Under the pieces are notes generated by a model that had not been told where the DNA came from, made no database searches, and was given only the letters and a program-made list of their open reading frames with translations. The translations under genes were made by a program, and so were the position numbers. From Anaerolineae bacterium (GTDB lineage Bacteria > Chloroflexota > Anaerolineae > 4572-78 > J111): a DNA stretch of 41,566 nt. Location: contig JAHDWA010000076.1 in the NCBI GenBank assembly GCA_023382535.1, positions 1 to 41,566 on the forward strand. Direction: 5' to 3'. Each line of letters begins with the position of its first letter. Position 1 is the first letter of the stretch. Shown here piece after piece: positions 32,073 to 40,278 of the stretch.

Positions 32073-32096
32073 AGTGTCAAAGTTCACTTTGACACT
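32073..32096. promoter_or_regulatory. 24-bp palindrome in the msrA leader
   Basis: AGTGTCAAAGT (32073-32083) and ACTTTGACACT (32086-32096) are perfect complements separated by TC, centred about 41 bases before the msrA start. It could be an operator. As RNA it would form an 11-bp hairpin followed after about ten bases by UUUUUU, so an attenuator is also possible. Confidence 0.55.
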
Positions 32097-32228
32097 CCCT
32101 GGTTAGATTTAGGGTAAAGCTTACCTATTTGAATCATAACCGAAACACCTTACAAATTGCTTAAATTTTTGGAGTAGCCGACTCTTAAATCACAGAAACC
32201 AATTTAATACAGTGGGACTACCTTCCCC

Positions 32229-32257
32229 TTCTACTTAAAGCAATAATCAGGTATAAT
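32229..32257 (+). promoter_or_regulatory. Candidate promoter for the secreted metalloprotease
   Basis: -35 TTCTAC (32229-32234), 17-bp spacer, perfect -10 TATAAT (32252-32257), 40 bp before ATG 32297. Confidence 0.55.
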
Positions 32258-32296
32258 TCTGCCCAACAATTATTTCCTTAATGCGTAAAAGGTAAG

Positions 32297-34183
32297 ATGA
32301 CTGTTTCCAGGTTTTTTCCCTTCTTCGCCTCACTCTTCCTCGCCCTCCTCCTCACCGCTTTCAGCCCGCCTCCCCAAACGAACCCTGTCCACGGCCGGCC
32401 CAAAACCCAGGCGCGGCCGGCCTTGAGCGGGCCGGTCCAAACCTACCCTACCGAACATTTCCTGATCCACTACACCCTGCAAGGGGAAGATGCCATTGCC
32501 CGGACGGACGACGACGGCAACGACCGGCCCGATTTTGTCGAGGCAGTGGCCGAGGCGTTGGAATTTTCCTGGCAGCGCCAGGTCGAAGCGATGGGCTGGC
32601 GATCGCCGCTGCTCGACGAAGGGGAGGGGGGCGACAGCAAATTGGATGTTTACCTCGAAGATCAAAGCGATTTATTTGGCAGCGGCGATTTATTTGGTTA
32701 TACCGACACCTTCGGCGGCTTTATCGGCGATAACCCTGCTACTCCGAAAGAAGAGTCTAACGCGGCTTATGCTTATCTGAGTTTGGATAACGATTACGAC
32801 CCCGATCAGTTTGACCTGTATGAGCTTGACCCGCTGGATGCCATGCGCACCACGGTAGCCCACGAGTTTAATCATGCGCTTCAATCCGCTTACGACGACG
32901 AGGACTCCTACGCCTGGATTTACGAGGCCACGGCCGTCTGGATGGAGGATGAGCTTTACCCGGAGCTTGACGGCGCCCGCAGCTACCTGGCCGATTACAT
33001 GGACGCGCCTGACCTTTGCCCCCTGAGCATGGGGCGCGACGACCAGGACGTGCGCTGGTACGGTGGCTGGATTTTGCTGCGCTACCTGGCCGAGCAGCAC
33101 GGCGGGCCGGAAACTATCCGGCGGCTCTGGGAAAATATGGCCGAACTGGACGGTCTGACCGCTCTGGAAGCAACCTTGCGGGAACAGCAGCTTACCTTGG
33201 CCGAACTGCTGGTCAACTTTGCCGTGGCCAACCTGCTCAAATCGGACTGTCCGGCCAACAGCCCGTACTGTTACGCCCACGGCAGCGACTATCTACGGCC
33301 CTACGTCGAAGGCTCGCTGCGGGTAGAGGCCGGAACAGCCAAAACGTTTGTGCCCAAGGATGGCGTGCAGCACTTTGGCGCAGATTATATCCGGCTCAAA
33401 AGCGACGGCCCGGTCCGGCTGACTTTCCAGGGATCGCCGGCGGGTGAGTGGCAACTGCGGCTGGTCGGCCTGACTGGGGCAACGGCTGAAATCATCCCCT
33501 GGACCGGGTCCAGTCCAACCAGCATTGATCCTTCTACCTTTGAAAAGCTTTACTTGGTGGTCGTCAATACGGCTCCGGTTGAGGCCGAGGAAGGGTGCGG
33601 TTATCACAACTACACCCTGGCCGCCGGGAACAGCAATCCACCCGAAGCGCCCCCCCTTCCGCGCGACCCAGGCCCTTATGTTCCACCTGCTTACCTGGGT
33701 GGTACCGAGGAGGTTATCGCGCCCGCGTCAATCCTGAGCAGCGGCCGGCCCATCACGCTGGAGGAGGCTCCTTTCCCGCCGTTTTATCCGGGGTATCTGC
33801 CCCCCAGTTACAGCCTATCTGACCTGCTCAGTTATACGAACGCCGATCTGGACGAGTGGGCGCAAGATTACGCCCCTGGCGGTGAACCAATTCTGGGCCT
33901 GATCTACGACCGGGATGAAAACCCGGACGATTATCTGGCTATCATTCAAAGCCCTGCCCGGTCCCAAACCCTGGCGGAATGGGTCGAGATGATGGGTTAT
34001 CTTGAAGCTGATATCCGGCTGGTTAATGACCATGAGCTTCATCTGGTCGAATATAACGACGAAAGCGGCCCTCTAAGTGTAGCCACCTTCCTTCATCACG
34101 ACCGCTTCATTGTCGTCGAAGCCCCGTCCGATTTGATAGAGGTGCAGCAGGTAGTGGCAGGATTCCTGATCCACAACCCTTAA
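32297..34183 (+). CDS. Secreted zinc metalloprotease, MXAN_6640-like
   Basis: A 628-residue exported protein. The signal peptide is about 1-24 (FFPFFASLFLALLLTAFS). The catalytic domain (about 45-330) contains HEFNH near residues 190-194, with a third ligand Glu probably in IYEATAVWMED about 20 residues later, the gluzincin-like arrangement. Acidic Asp-rich loops before it (DDDGNDRPD, GDSKLDVYLED) could bind calcium. The remainder (about 330-628) is a non-catalytic region with a beta-rich PPC-like part and a Pro-rich hinge (PEAPPLPRDPGPYVPP). The substrate is unknown. ATG 32297 follows AAAGGTAAG. It probably acts outside the cell or at the envelope. Confidence 0.78.
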   Translation: MTVSRFFPFFASLFLALLLTAFSPPPQTNPVHGRPKTQARPALSGPVQTYPTEHFLIHYTLQGEDAIARTDDDGNDRPDFVEAVAEALEFSWQRQVEAMGWRSPLLDEGEGGDSKLDVYLEDQSDLFGSGDLFGYTDTFGGFIGDNPATPKEESNAAYAYLSLDNDYDPDQFDLYELDPLDAMRTTVAHEFNHALQSAYDDEDSYAWIYEATAVWMEDELYPELDGARSYLADYMDAPDLCPLSMGRDDQDVRWYGGWILLRYLAEQHGGPETIRRLWENMAELDGLTALEATLREQQLTLAELLVNFAVANLLKSDCPANSPYCYAHGSDYLRPYVEGSLRVEAGTAKTFVPKDGVQHFGADYIRLKSDGPVRLTFQGSPAGEWQLRLVGLTGATAEIIPWTGSSPTSIDPSTFEKLYLVVVNTAPVEAEEGCGYHNYTLAAGNSNPPEAPPLPRDPGPYVPPAYLGGTEEVIAPASILSSGRPITLEEAPFPPFYPGYLPPSYSLSDLLSYTNADLDEWAQDYAPGGEPILGLIYDRDENPDDYLAIIQSPARSQTLAEWVEMMGYLEADIRLVNDHELHLVEYNDESGPLSVATFLHHDRFIVVEAPSDLIEVQQVVAGFLIHNP

Positions 34184-34195
34184 ACCCAAACACGC

Positions 34196-34224
34196 TTGCC
34201 AATTCCCTTCCCCAATGCTAGAAT
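34196..34224 (+). promoter_or_regulatory. Candidate promoter for the GNAT gene
   Basis: -35 TTGCCA (34196-34201), 17-bp spacer, -10 TAGAAT (34219-34224), just after the protease stop. Confidence 0.5.
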
Positions 34225-34321
34225 CGAAGGTACGGATTTATGAGTGGAGCAAAAACGACTTTTCTCCACCCCTCTAGCCCTCCAACTGCCCGCAAACTGT
34301 GGCCAGGAGTCAGTACAATTT

Positions 34322-34852
34322 ATGCAAATTCACCCGGCTGAGCTAGCCGACCTTAACCGGTGCTACCAGCTTAATATGGCTTACACCACCGATTACGTGT
34401 GGCAAATGCAAACCCGCGAAAATGGTCGCACCATAGACGTGCGCTTCGATACGGTGCGCCTGCCCCGCCCCATGCGGGTGGACTATCCCCGCTCTCCCGA
34501 CGAATTGATGCTGCATTGGCAGCAGGATGGCTGCTTTTTAGTGGCTCGCACGCTGAATGACGAGGTGGCTGGTTTTGTGGATGCCTGGCCCCGGCCCTGG
34601 CAAAATCTTTTATGGATTTCCAATCTGGTCATTGACCAGGCTTACCGGCGGCAGGGAGTCGGCTCGCGCCTGCTGAAGTCGGCCCGCCGCTGGGCGATGG
34701 AGCATGAATTGACCCAACTGATGCTGGAAATCCAGACCAAAAATCACCCGGCGATTTCTTTTGCTCAAAAACATGGCTTTCAATTTTGCGGGTACAACGA
34801 GCGCTATTATCCCAACGGCGATATCGCCCTCTTTTTTTCACTATCTGTTTAG
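34322..34852 (+). CDS. GNAT-family N-acetyltransferase
   Basis: A 176-residue acetyltransferase. The acetyl-CoA motif is YRRQGVGSRLLKSARRWA, preceded by the strand WISNLVIDQ and followed by NHPAISFAQKHGFQFCGYNE and a terminal FFSLSV strand. Start ATG 34322 (MQIHPAEL) is preferred because the domain starts there and AGGAG lies 12 bases upstream; a GTG at 34244 would add 26 residues of unlikely composition. It has a promoter of its own. Acceptor unknown. Confidence 0.82.
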   Translation: MQIHPAELADLNRCYQLNMAYTTDYVWQMQTRENGRTIDVRFDTVRLPRPMRVDYPRSPDELMLHWQQDGCFLVARTLNDEVAGFVDAWPRPWQNLLWISNLVIDQAYRRQGVGSRLLKSARRWAMEHELTQLMLEIQTKNHPAISFAQKHGFQFCGYNERYYPNGDIALFFSLSV

Positions 34853-34915
34853 TACAGGCTAAGGCTGAGATCAAAACTTAGCCCTGGCCCAGCCATTTGT
34901 TGAGCAATTATTGTA

Positions 34916-36847
34916 ATGAACCCTATTAATTCCACCCATATTTTAGCCGGTCTGAACCAGATCCTTTCTTCGGCTATTACGATTCTGGCTTTTTCACTTC
35001 TGGTTTACATGCTCATCCACAACCTGAGAAGCTCGGTAGGGCGCAGTTTTGCTGCCCTGCTGGCCTGCATGTGCTTTGCCTATGCCGGCGACGTCGCTCT
35101 CTTCCGGGTGGATAACCTGGCCGCAGCCATCCCCTGGCTCAAGTTCCAATGGATCGGCATTGCCTTTCTGCCCGCCGCTTATCTGCACTTTGCCGACGCC
35201 CTGCTGCGCACGACCAATGCTCCCTCGCTGCGCCGCCGTTTTGCCGTCTGGATGGCTTACCTTTTTGGCCTGCTGGTTTTTTTGCTGGCCCTCCAAACCG
35301 AGTTTCTGGTGCATAATCCCTTTTACTCCCCCGGCGTCACCCAATTTAGAGCCGGCCCCTTCTTCTGGGTTTTTACGACTTACTTTTACACCACCCTTTT
35401 CTGGGGGGTGTACAAAATTTACTCGGCCCGGGCGCGCTGTTTGACCTCCGGGGCGCGCCGCCGCATGACTTACCTAGCGGTTTCCTTTTTTGCGCCGGCC
35501 CTGGGCGTCTATCCTTACATGCTGATTGCCAATTCGCCCTCGCTCAGCTCATCCATCATTTTTGTCATCCTGCTGCTGGTGAATATCGGTATTGCCCTGA
35601 TGATTACGATGATGGCTTACAGTGTCGCTTTCTTCGGCGCAGTTCCGCCCGACCGGGCAGTCAAGCACGATCTGATTCACTTCCTCCTGCGGGGACCGTT
35701 GGTGGCGATTATCGTCGTCTCTATTATCCAGGCGCTGCCTGAACGCGAGCGAATTTTGGGCCTGCCGCGCGACTTCATTTTTGCCGCTTCCATTGTTACC
35801 GCAATTGTCATTTCTCAGTACTTGATCAATCTGGCCAAACCGGTCATTGACAGCCTGATTTCCTATCGTGACCGGGTTGAAATCGCCTGGATCAGCGAGT
35901 TGGATCGCCGCCTGTTGACCACCACCGACTTGCAGCAGGCCCTGGAAAATGTGCTAACCGCTCTGTGCGAGACGCTGCGGGTGCGGCATGGCTTTATCTA
36001 CAACCTGGTCGCCCGGCAGGGGCCGCGCCTGGAAACGCGGGTCGGTTCCGCCGAGGTGGTCGAAAAGGCTTTGGCCGGGATTGATGTCGCCGACTTAATT
36101 CAACACAAGAACGGCAGCGACGGCTACCATTTCATTATTCAGAACGACTTCTGGTATATCATCCTGCAAAATAAAGCCCGCGACCGTTCCCTGGGGCTGC
36201 TGGGCCTGGAAGCGCGCTCTCCGGCTTACGATTTGACTCCCGCCGAGGAGGACAGTGCCGCCTTTTTAATTCAACAAGCGGAGCTGGCCCTGGAAGACCG
36301 GCGTTTGCAGCAAGAAGTGTTTATGGCCCTGAAAAACATCATCCCGGAAATCGAGCGCATCCAGCGGCTGCGCAGCGCGGTGCGCTATGCCGGCTCGCCC
36401 AGCCTGGTCTCGCTGACCGAAAGCCCTGTTTTGGAGACAGACTTTCCGCAACTGGTCCGCGATGCGCTGAGCCACTACTGGGGCGGCCCCAAGCTGACCG
36501 GCAGCCCGCTTCTCAGCCTGCGGGTGGTGCAGGAGGCGCTGGCCGAAAATGAAGGCAGCGCTGTCCGTGCTCTCCGGGCGGTGCTGACCCAGGCCATCGA
36601 AAAGCAGCGCCCCGACGGCGAGCGGCGTATGACTGCTACCGAATGGCTTATCTATAACATCCTGGATTTGAAATTTGTGCAGGGCATGCGCGTTCGCGAT
36701 ATTGCCCAGCGCCTGGCGATGAGTGAAGCCGATCTGTACCGCAAACAAAAACTGGCCATCGAAGAGGTGGCCCGCACCCTGAGCGAGATGGAAGCAAAGG
36801 GTACGCCGCATATGATCGCCGCACCGGTTCAATCCGAGGAAAAATGA
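34916..36847 (+). CDS. 7TM-GAF receptor with C-terminal helix-turn-helix
   Basis: A 643-residue membrane protein. About 1-250 contains seven or so helices of the histidine-kinase N-terminal 7TM type (FQWIGIAFLPAAYLHFADAL block). About 270-310 is a further membrane or linker region. About 335-470 is GAF-like (TTDLQQALENVLTALCETLR; LGLLGLEARSPAYDLTPAEE). There is no H-box or HATPase. Instead the C-terminus (about 580-635) has RVRDIAQRLAMSEADLYRKQ, an HTH-like segment. It therefore reads as a one-piece transmembrane receptor and possible DNA-binding regulator. Its stop overlaps the M48 protease start by ATGA, so the two are translationally coupled and may act in one envelope response. Confidence 0.72.
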   Translation: MNPINSTHILAGLNQILSSAITILAFSLLVYMLIHNLRSSVGRSFAALLACMCFAYAGDVALFRVDNLAAAIPWLKFQWIGIAFLPAAYLHFADALLRTTNAPSLRRRFAVWMAYLFGLLVFLLALQTEFLVHNPFYSPGVTQFRAGPFFWVFTTYFYTTLFWGVYKIYSARARCLTSGARRRMTYLAVSFFAPALGVYPYMLIANSPSLSSSIIFVILLLVNIGIALMITMMAYSVAFFGAVPPDRAVKHDLIHFLLRGPLVAIIVVSIIQALPERERILGLPRDFIFAASIVTAIVISQYLINLAKPVIDSLISYRDRVEIAWISELDRRLLTTTDLQQALENVLTALCETLRVRHGFIYNLVARQGPRLETRVGSAEVVEKALAGIDVADLIQHKNGSDGYHFIIQNDFWYIILQNKARDRSLGLLGLEARSPAYDLTPAEEDSAAFLIQQAELALEDRRLQQEVFMALKNIIPEIERIQRLRSAVRYAGSPSLVSLTESPVLETDFPQLVRDALSHYWGGPKLTGSPLLSLRVVQEALAENEGSAVRALRAVLTQAIEKQRPDGERRMTATEWLIYNILDLKFVQGMRVRDIAQRLAMSEADLYRKQKLAIEEVARTLSEMEAKGTPHMIAAPVQSEEK

Positions 36848-38151
36848 ACCCTCACCCTGCCTATCGCCGGCTGTTTTTTTTCCTGGCCCTCATTATTCTA
36901 GTCAGCCCGCTCATTTACTGGTTCACCGGCATAGGTCAAGCCGCTGCCGGCTTAACCGCCGACATCAGCCGCCTGCCGGATGGCACGCTGGCCAGCAGTC
37001 CCAAAGCCGAAGCCCTGCATAGCCTGTCACTACCTATGCGAATAGAAAGAATGTTCATTTACCCGTTATTACTCCTGGCCTTTCAATTCAGCGGCGGGTC
37101 GCTGGCTTTACGACGGTGGCTGGAAGGGAAAATTGCAGGGGTGCAGGGGAGCGGAGACGCAGGGGCGAAATTTCTCCTCGGCCCCCTTGCTCCCCTGCTC
37201 CTCTGCTTGTTGTTCGTTCTCCTCTTCAACCTCGCCCTGGCCCTGCTTTACCTGCCCTTTAATTTCTATCGCAGTTTCATCGTCGGCCACCAGTTTGGCC
37301 TTTCCACGCTGACAACGCCCGGCTGGTTCGGCGATTGGGGCAAGGGTTTGCTCATCGGCCTGGTGCTCGACGGCCTGACCTGGACCGGCCTCTACGGCTT
37401 GATGCGCTGGCTGCCCCGCCGCTGGCCCCTGCCTGCCGGGGTGCTGCTGGTGCTTTTTAGCGTGGTGCTGGTGCTGCTGCAGCCCATCCTCATCACCCCC
37501 CTGTTTTACGAAGTCCGCCCCCTGGCCGACGCCGAGCTGCGCGCCCGCATCCTGGCCCTGGCCGAAAGAGCCGACATGCACATCGAGGCGGTGGAGGTCA
37601 TTGACGCCAGTTCCAAAACCACTGAAGTCAACGCCTACTTTACCGGCTTCGGCGGGGCACAGCGGATTGTCCTGTTCGATACCCTACTGCGGGATTACAC
37701 GCCTGACCAGATTGAGGTGGTGCTGGCCCACGAGATGGGCCACTGGTATTACCATCACGTCCTGTTGAGCATCCTGGGCCTGGGCGCGGCAGACTGGCTG
37801 GGCTTGTTTGCCTTGCAGTGGCTGCTCAACCGCACCTGGCGCTGGCTGGGTTTGAGCGGCCCCGCCGACATCGCCGGGCTGCCCTACGTGCTGGCGGTGC
37901 TCGCCCTGGTCTCCTACCTGGCCCTGCCTTTTGAAAACGGCATCTCCCGCTTTGCCGAAGGCCAGGCCGACCAGTTTGCCCTGAGCGCCAGCCAAAAGCC
38001 CCAGGCCATGGTCGAACTGTTCGAGCAGTTCGCCGTGCAAAACCTGTCGCTGGTCGAGCCGCAGGGGTGGGAGAAGGTTCTCTTCTACACCCATCCCCCG
38101 CTGGCGGAGCGGATTCGGATGGCGGAGGGGTGGGAAACAGCGAGCCAATAA
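36844..38151 (+). CDS. M48-family integral membrane metalloprotease (Ste24/HtpX-like)
   Basis: A 435-residue membrane protease. Hydrophobic helices occupy much of 1-225. The zinc motif is VLAHEMGHWYYHH (HExxH near residue 295) and the third ligand Glu is in RFAEGQADQFAL (about 372-383), as in Ste24/CAAX protease. Upstream, KTTEVNAYFTGFGGAQRIVLFDTLL is a strong M48 signature. It would cleave misfolded or membrane proteins at the inner membrane. About residues 96-122 are encoded by an octamer repeat tract. It overlaps the 7TM receptor gene by four bases (ATGA). Confidence 0.9.
   Translation: MNPHPAYRRLFFFLALIILVSPLIYWFTGIGQAAAGLTADISRLPDGTLASSPKAEALHSLSLPMRIERMFIYPLLLLAFQFSGGSLALRRWLEGKIAGVQGSGDAGAKFLLGPLAPLLLCLLFVLLFNLALALLYLPFNFYRSFIVGHQFGLSTLTTPGWFGDWGKGLLIGLVLDGLTWTGLYGLMRWLPRRWPLPAGVLLVLFSVVLVLLQPILITPLFYEVRPLADAELRARILALAERADMHIEAVEVIDASSKTTEVNAYFTGFGGAQRIVLFDTLLRDYTPDQIEVVLAHEMGHWYYHHVLLSILGLGAADWLGLFALQWLLNRTWRWLGLSGPADIAGLPYVLAVLALVSYLALPFENGISRFAEGQADQFALSASQKPQAMVELFEQFAVQNLSLVEPQGWEKVLFYTHPPLAERIRMAEGWETASQ
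37132..37210. repeat. GCAGGGG octamer inverted repeat inside the M48 gene
   Basis: GCAGGGGT, GCAGGGGA, GCGGAGAC and GCAGGGGC octamers (about 37136-37168) face CTTGCTCCCCTGCTCCTC (about 37188-37205); GCAGGGGAGC and GCTCCCCTGC are perfect complements. Translated in frame as a Gly/Ala-rich loop then part of a hydrophobic helix. Confidence 0.65.
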
Positions 38152-38442
38152 ATTAGCAACTGAGCAAGAGCCTTTTGGTCCACAGATGCACACAGATAGA
38201 CACAGATGATTTCTTATTTCTTTTTTCTTTTTTACCTGTGCCCATCTGCGCTATCTGTGGACCCCTCTTTACCGCCCGGCCTCTGCTCGCTCCGCACTCT
38301 CGGTAAAATTTTGGCCTTAAGTTGAAATCACTGGTATTTTCTGGGGAGGTGTAGTATTATGAGGACACCCGATAATCCCATACTCGGGATGCCCGCTATT
38401 TCAAAGTTAGACCGCATAGGCACCACGTCACGGAGGAACAAA
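38152..38442. other. Gap before the foreign-looking gene pair
   Basis: About 290 bp. The first part is the CACAGAT repeat (38176-38263). A GTTAGAC sequence at 38406-38412 fits a GTTRRRY recombination core. GGAGG at 38432-38436 serves the next ATG. No gene is seen. Confidence 0.45.
38176..38263. repeat. CACAGAT heptamer inverted repeat
   Basis: TCCACAGATGCACACAGATA and GACACAGATG on the left face CCTGTGCCCATCTGCG and CTATCTGTGGA on the right across a T-rich loop. It follows the M48 protease stop by about 30 bp. Confidence 0.65.
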
Positions 38443-38871
38443 ATGGAATACGTCATTGGAGTCGCCGCTGCTACTGGAGTTGGATTATTCGCGAGCGTGA
38501 TTGGCTTCGACAAGGACCGCAGCTTCTACCCAGTCGTGTTGATAGTCATTGCCACCTTATACCTCCTATTTGCGGCGATGGCCGGATCCACAGATTCCTT
38601 TGTCGCAGAGGCCATTCCTGCACTCATCTTTGTGGCGATGGCTGCGTTTGGGTTCAGGAAGACTCCCTGGCTCGTGGTCGCCGGTTTGGCACTTCACGGA
38701 GTTTTTGACTTCTTTCATCACGCAGTGATAACGAACCCCGGTGTCCCTGTATGGTGGCCGGGTTGGTGTCTTGCCTACGATGTAGTTGCTGCTGCCTACT
38801 TAGCCGCGCTGATTTTTATGCGGAGGACTTCGCATGCGGCCAACCATGCGCTGCGGCCGCCAGTTGCGTGA
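38443..38871 (+). CDS. Small integral membrane protein of unknown function
   Basis: A 142-residue hydrophobic protein with four likely helices (about 3-20, 28-47, 54-76, 105-127). It has a conspicuous HGVFDFFHHAVITNPGVP segment and WWPGWCLAYD near helix 4. The start is ATG 38443 because GGAGG precedes it by six bases; the longer frame to 38359 would read across the candidate recombination core. I do not recognise the family with certainty; proteins of this layout are usually annotated as hypothetical membrane proteins. It lies 54 bp before the oxidoreductase gene and may share its transfer history. Confidence 0.65.
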   Translation: MEYVIGVAAATGVGLFASVIGFDKDRSFYPVVLIVIATLYLLFAAMAGSTDSFVAEAIPALIFVAMAAFGFRKTPWLVVAGLALHGVFDFFHHAVITNPGVPVWWPGWCLAYDVVAAAYLAALIFMRRTSHAANHALRPPVA

Positions 38872-38925
38872 AGCGAGTATTATACGAGACGACTTAATCC
38901 ACATGCGACATTGAAAGGAATACCA

Positions 38926-39849
38926 ATGAAAGCAATTGTATGCACAGAATACGGGCCACCAGATGTTCTTCAACTCAAAGAGGTAGAAAAACCTGCTCCC
39001 AAGGACAATGAAGTACTGATAAGAGTATATGCGACAACAGTAACTGCGGGGGACGTGAGACTTCGAAGTTTCACGTTCCCTCCTTTGGCATGGCTCCCCG
39101 TGCGAATAATGTTTGGTTTCAGAAAACCAAGGAACAAAATATTAGGGCATGAGTTAGCCGGGGAGATTGAATCAGTCGGAAAAGGAGTGAAGCAATTTAG
39201 GAAAAATGACCAGGTATTTGGATCTACTGGTCTTAGATCCGGCACGTATGCAGAGTACATATGTCTTCCCGAAGATGGAACGCTCGCGACAAAACCGCCA
39301 AGTATGACTTACGAGGAAGCCGCCGCTGTTCCTGTTGGTGGACTGACAGCACTCTATTTTCTCAGGAAGGGCAATATCCAGGGCGGGCAAAAGGTCCTTA
39401 TCCATGGAGCGTCCGGAAGCGTTGGTACTTATGGCGTGCAAATCTCCAAGAGCTTGGGGGCGGAAGTCACCGGCGTTTGCAGCACGAAGAATTTGGAATT
39501 GGTAAAATCGCTGGGTGCCGACAAAGTGATTGACTATACGGAAGAGGACCCTACAAAAACGGGTACGCTTTATAATGTCATTTTTGATGCTGTTGGAAAA
39601 ACCTCGTATTCACATTACAGGGAATCACTAACTCCAGAGGGTGTATATGTGACAGTTGCGAAGGGGGTAGTCAAGGAAAGAGCTGAAGATCTGGTTTTCC
39701 TGAGAGAGCTAATTGCGGCGGGAAAGTTGAAATCAGTCATTGACAGAAGGTATGGGTTCGAGCAAATTTCTGAGGCTCACCACTACGTCGAAAGCGGGCA
39801 TAAGATAGGAAATGTCGTTATCACTCTCAAGCATAGCAACAACACCTGA
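38926..39849 (+). CDS. Zinc-independent MDR/quinone-oxidoreductase-family NADPH dehydrogenase
   Basis: A 307-residue medium-chain dehydrogenase. The GroES-like N-terminal domain contains [18 protein letters not shown]. The Rossmann domain carries [18 protein letters not shown] (the nucleotide loop is related to AxxGxxG of quinone reductases), then [13 protein letters not shown]. Structural-zinc Cys residues are absent, so it belongs to the zinc-free quinone oxidoreductase/reticulon-4-interacting-like branch. ATG 38926 with AAAGGA upstream is preferred to the TTG at 38911. Base composition is clearly more AT-rich than most of the window, suggesting horizontal acquisition. Confidence 0.87.
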   Translation: MKAIVCTEYGPPDVLQLKEVEKPAPKDNEVLIRVYATTVTAGDVRLRSFTFPPLAWLPVRIMFGFRKPRNKILGHELAGEIESVGKGVKQFRKNDQVFGSTGLRSGTYAEYICLPEDGTLATKPPSMTYEEAAAVPVGGLTALYFLRKGNIQGGQKVLIHGASGSVGTYGVQISKSLGAEVTGVCSTKNLELVKSLGADKVIDYTEEDPTKTGTLYNVIFDAVGKTSYSHYRESLTPEGVYVTVAKGVVKERAEDLVFLRELIAAGKLKSVIDRRYGFEQISEAHHYVESGHKIGNVVITLKHSNNT

Positions 39850-39865
39850 CAAGTTCGGCCACCTC

Positions 39866-39919
39866 GCCTAACACACAGGGCGACAATGCGGCGCATTGCG
39901 CCCTGCTCCGGCGTTAACC
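39866..39919. other. attC-like recombination site
   Basis: GCCTAAC (39866-39872) matches the R'' consensus RYYYAAC and GTTAACC (39913-39919) is close to R' GTTRRRY. Between them AGGGCG-A-CAATGCG pairs with CGCATTG-CGCCCT, leaving one extrahelical A, as in the L boxes of attC. If rejoined to the core at 38406 the R' box would be GTTAGAC, which pairs at six of seven positions with R''. Confidence 0.4.
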
Positions 39920-40238
39920 GTGTTAGCGGGTGTGGCTTTCAAGGCGAAAGGCGCCCTAGCAGGCGGTTGCTGCCGAATTGCTACCTTGCCACGTTTTCAA
40001 CCACCTCTTGCTGGCAGTGTCGGCGGTAAGTGAGTCTAGCCTTGCCCGCCCGCAATCGGCTGAACCGCAACGAGCCAACTGCTTTTCGTTCCTAATAGTC
40101 CCTCTAGGATCGGGATTTGGCGCGGGCAGCGGCAAATTCATTTCCTTCAGCACTTCCAACTACTCGATCATCCCCCTTCGGCCTTATAAAGGCAGTTATC
40201 CCCTAAAAAGAAGTTTTAGCCCCAAAAATCCTCTTTGA

Positions 40239-40247
40239 TGTTATAAT
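40239..40247 (+). promoter_or_regulatory. Extended -10 promoter for the repeat/S74 gene
   Basis: TG-T-TATAAT at 40239-40247, 32 bp before ATG 40279. No clear -35. Confidence 0.5.
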
Positions 40248-40278
40248 AAACAAAAATCGGTTCAGGGGGAGATTGGCA

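Larger units (their letters stand above)
32045..32296. other. Divergent msrA / metalloprotease intergenic region
   Basis: 252 bp. It holds a long palindrome near msrA (32073-32096) and a promoter facing the protease gene (32229-32257). No gene is seen. Confidence 0.5.
38406..39919 (+). mobile_element. Candidate integron-like gene cassette
   Basis: A GTTAGAC core at 38406-38412 opens and an attC-like hairpin at 39866-39919 closes a 1.5-kb segment with two plus-strand genes. The first ATG is about 31 bases after the core and the last stop about 17 bases before the attC-like site, which is the compact layout of a mobile cassette. Codon use of the second gene (many AGA, AAA, ATA) differs from the GC-rich neighbours. 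No integrase lies in the window. Two-gene cassettes are uncommon. Inference, moderate to low certainty. Confidence 0.4.
39850..40278. other. 429-bp gene-free region after the oxidoreductase
   Basis: It starts with the attC-like site. From about 39930 to 40200 I see only short open frames without Shine-Dalgarno or recognisable products; it may be decayed cassette DNA. An extended -10 promoter lies at 40239-40247. Confidence 0.45.

Noticed and set aside
39956..40238. Short open frames on both strands in the gap after the attC-like site
   Set aside because: No Shine-Dalgarno, no recognisable motif, and they overlap each other.
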